Shown: in pieces, positions 6,122 through 6,989 of the stretch
Layout: each line of letters begins with the position of its first letter
Numbering within the stretch: position 1 is the stretch's first letter
NCBI GenBank assembly: GCA_030622775.1
Contig: JAUXFS010000091.1
Span: 1 to 6,989 of the forward strand
Length of the DNA: 6,989 nt
DNA from: Rhodospirillales bacterium
GTDB taxonomy: Bacteria > Pseudomonadota > Alphaproteobacteria > Rhodospirillales > Defluviicoccaceae
Direction of reading: 5' to 3'
Made by a program: the position numbers and the translations under genes
Notes under the pieces: generated by a model
The model's database searches: none
Seen by the model: only the letters and a program-made list of their open reading frames with translations
Told to the model about the DNA's origin: nothing

Positions 6122-6188
6122 GGTGCACACGGACGCTAAGGATTCTTTGGGCTTTCGTACATGTATGGGGAATCATTTGTTTGCGTCT
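6122..6188. repeat. Direct repeat copy 2 (67 bp)
   Basis: This is the partner of 5901-5967, in the same orientation and offset by 221 bp. It starts 24 bp right of the palindrome and ends 11 bp from the stop codon of the universal stress protein gene, so it occupies the immediate 3' region of that gene. It has no self-complementary stem of note, and the differences between copies do not follow a coding pattern. Confidence 0.85.
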
Positions 6189-6199
6189 GTCCACAGGCC

Positions 6200-6613
6200 C
6201 TAGCGGATGACGAACACCGAGACCTCGGCGTGCGAGGCCACGGCCCCGGCATGCGAGGCGAAGATGTGCTCCGCCAGGCCCGGGACGTGCGAGGCCATGA
6301 CGATCAGGTCGGCCCCGTTCTCCTCGGCCGCCGAAATGAGGGTCTTGTCGAGGCCGACGGTCGGATCATGGCTCGGGTAGCTGGCGGTATCGATTTCCAG
6401 GCCATGGGCGTCCGACTGCTTGGCCCCGAACGCCGCCAGCTTTTCGGCGAACTCCTTGGGCGAATGCGCAACCTCGGTCGGCGTTTCCGCCGTCACCGCG
6501 ACGAAGCAGATCGGTATGCCGTAATTCTTGGCGAGATCGGTGGCGGTCGTGATCGCCTTCTCGAGTCGCTCGATATGCCGCAGATCCACCGGCACCATGA
6601 TTTTCTTGTACAT
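6200..6613 (-). CDS. Universal stress protein (UspA family), degenerate ATP motif
   Basis: This single-domain cytoplasmic Usp has 137 residues, near the usual ~140. It opens with KKIMVPVDL (V7, P8 and D10 conserved), contains ADLIVMASH at 101-109 and ends with the typical strand VSVFVIR. The nucleotide-binding signature G-2x-G-9x-G(S/T) is altered: the three glycine positions appear as A107, V110 and A119, with S120 kept. Binding of ATP in the standard way is therefore doubtful, and it may belong to the non-ATP-binding branch. GAGGGAG lies 3 nt before the ATG. It is on the same strand as the BCCT gene, but 465 bp of repeats separate them. Usp proteins can associate with osmolyte transporters (TeaD with the Halomonas ectoine TRAP system), so a regulatory link to the BCCT transporter is possible but unproven. 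Confidence 0.92.
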   Translation of the reverse strand: MYKKIMVPVDLRHIERLEKAITTATDLAKNYGIPICFVAVTAETPTEVAHSPKEFAEKLAAFGAKQSDAHGLEIDTASYPSHDPTVGLDKTLISAAEENGADLIVMASHVPGLAEHIFASHAGAVASHAEVSVFVIR

Positions 6614-6904
6614 GCGCTCCCTCGTCTTCGTTCATCAGGGCCGGGGTCTCGGGCCTTTCCGCGCCAGCGACTTCCCATCAGCCGACATACCCCAGATGGC
6701 ACCCTACTGTTAAGTGTAGCCGAACAGGTTGTCTTGGGGAAAGCATGAACCGCTTCTTGGCCTCGCACCATATGTTTCCTGACGGGCTCTTACTGGCGCA
6801 CCCGAACCGTCCACTGTATTTGCATTGAGGCACAAGTGTACCCTTAATAGAAGGGCGTGGATTCAAGGGACCCCGGGTGTCGGCCCCGTTTCGGGAGGAT
6901 TCAA
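6614..6904. other. Divergent intergenic region with short repeats
   Basis: These 291 bp lie between the stress protein gene (minus) and the oxidoreductase gene (plus) and should hold both promoters. A minus-strand TACACT (6713-6718) is a fair -10 candidate for the stress protein, but no good -35 was found. AAGTGTANCC occurs at 6712-6721 and 6834-6843, and GGATTCAA at 6859-6866 and again at 6897-6904 against the start codon. No gene is supported here. Confidence 0.5.
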
Positions 6905-6989
6905 ATGGCAGAGTTTCCGGAAAAAGCGAAAGTCGTGATCATTGGCTTGGGTGGGATCGTGGGAGCCTCGGTGGCCCACCATCTGATCG
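6905..6989 (+). CDS. FAD-dependent oxidoreductase, dimethylglycine/sarcosine dehydrogenase type, N-terminus only
   Basis: Only 28 codons are inside the window. They read MAEFPEKAKVVIIGLGGIVG and continue ASVAHHLI, a Rossmann FAD-binding beta-alpha-beta unit with the GxGGxxGxSxAxHL pattern common to the dimethylglycine dehydrogenase, sarcosine dehydrogenase and related GcvT-containing amine oxidase families. GGGAGG lies 6 nt before the ATG, so the start is well supported. If the remainder is a dimethylglycine dehydrogenase, it would oxidise the product of glycine betaine demethylation and deliver the methyl carbon to THF, which fits the corrinoid/THF operon and the transporter. The full domain content is outside the window, so other DAO-family amine oxidases remain possible. 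Confidence 0.8.
   Translation, partial: MAEFPEKAKVVIIGLGGIVGASVAHHLI

Larger units (their letters stand above)
5735..6199. other. Intergenic region between stress protein and BCCT genes
   Basis: These 465 bp hold no convincing gene. From right to left they contain two 67-bp direct repeat copies flanking a palindromic element (listed separately), then a GC-rich leader for the BCCT gene. Near 5864-5888 two mutually exclusive small hairpins can form: CGGCGGC-TAGT-GCCGCCG (5871-5888) or GGCACT/AGTGCC (5864-5869 with 5879-5884). I could not pick a convincing sigma-70 promoter for the BCCT gene here. Open frames across the palindrome are repeat-encoded and lack ribosome-binding sites. Confidence 0.6.

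Noticed and set aside
5851..6130. Two small minus-strand frames across the palindrome (83 and 71 codons)
   Set aside because: They encode the known false-translation peptides of the dispersed repeat and lack ribosome-binding sites.
5901..6188. CRISPR array or phage attachment pair from the direct repeats
   Set aside because: There are only two diverged 67-bp copies, with no regular spacers, cas genes, integrase or tRNA nearby.
6161..6748. Plus-strand 195-codon frame antisense to the stress protein gene
   Set aside because: It is the complement of a clear Usp gene, with no motif and no ribosome-binding site.

Overview
The window is high-GC bacterial DNA. Gene content and style point to an alphaproteobacterium, probably a Rhodospirillales-type lineage. 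This rests on protein flavour, GC-rich third positions that create long false antisense frames, and a dispersed palindromic repeat whose false translation includes RHCEERSDEAIQ. The taxonomic call is an inference.

Region 1 (1-3899, all minus strand) is a compact six-gene operon for corrinoid- and tetrahydrofolate-dependent handling of methyl groups. In transcription order it holds a B12-binding corrinoid protein (3186-3899), a DUF1638 protein (2533-3171), a small protein of the misleadingly named 'virulence factor' family PF13769 (2262-2564), an MTHFR_C/MetV-like cysteine-rich protein (1730-2260), a MetF-type methylenetetrahydrofolate reductase (689-1711), and a methyltetrahydrofolate:corrinoid methyltransferase cut by the left edge (1-628). 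Genes are 1-60 bp apart or overlap. The likely flow is methyl donor -> Co-methyl corrinoid protein -> CH3-THF -> CH2-THF, with MetF/MetV working in the oxidative direction. The substrate-specific MttB/MtgB-type methyltransferase and a corrinoid reactivase (RamA-like) are not in the window.

Region 2 (3900-4105) separates the operon from a BCCT-family transporter gene. It holds a nested inverted repeat with a promoter-like sequence upstream of the corrinoid gene, and a perfect 12-bp hairpin just after the transporter stop.

Region 3 (4106-6613, minus strand) carries the BCCT betaine/choline/carnitine-type transporter (4106-5734) and, upstream, a universal stress protein (6200-6613) whose ATP-binding glycines are replaced. 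The 465 bp between them contains two diverged 67-bp direct repeats placed symmetrically around a ~108-bp palindromic element.

Region 4 (6614-6989) is a divergent intergenic region followed by the first 28 codons of a plus-strand FAD-dependent oxidoreductase of dimethylglycine/sarcosine dehydrogenase type.

Together the genes suggest uptake and stepwise demethylation of a quaternary amine, most likely glycine betaine. The BCCT protein imports it, the corrinoid operon removes one methyl and oxidises it on THF, and the dimethylglycine dehydrogenase-like enzyme would continue. The substrate is inferred from context only. The least understood parts are the DUF1638 and PF13769 proteins embedded in the one-carbon operon.
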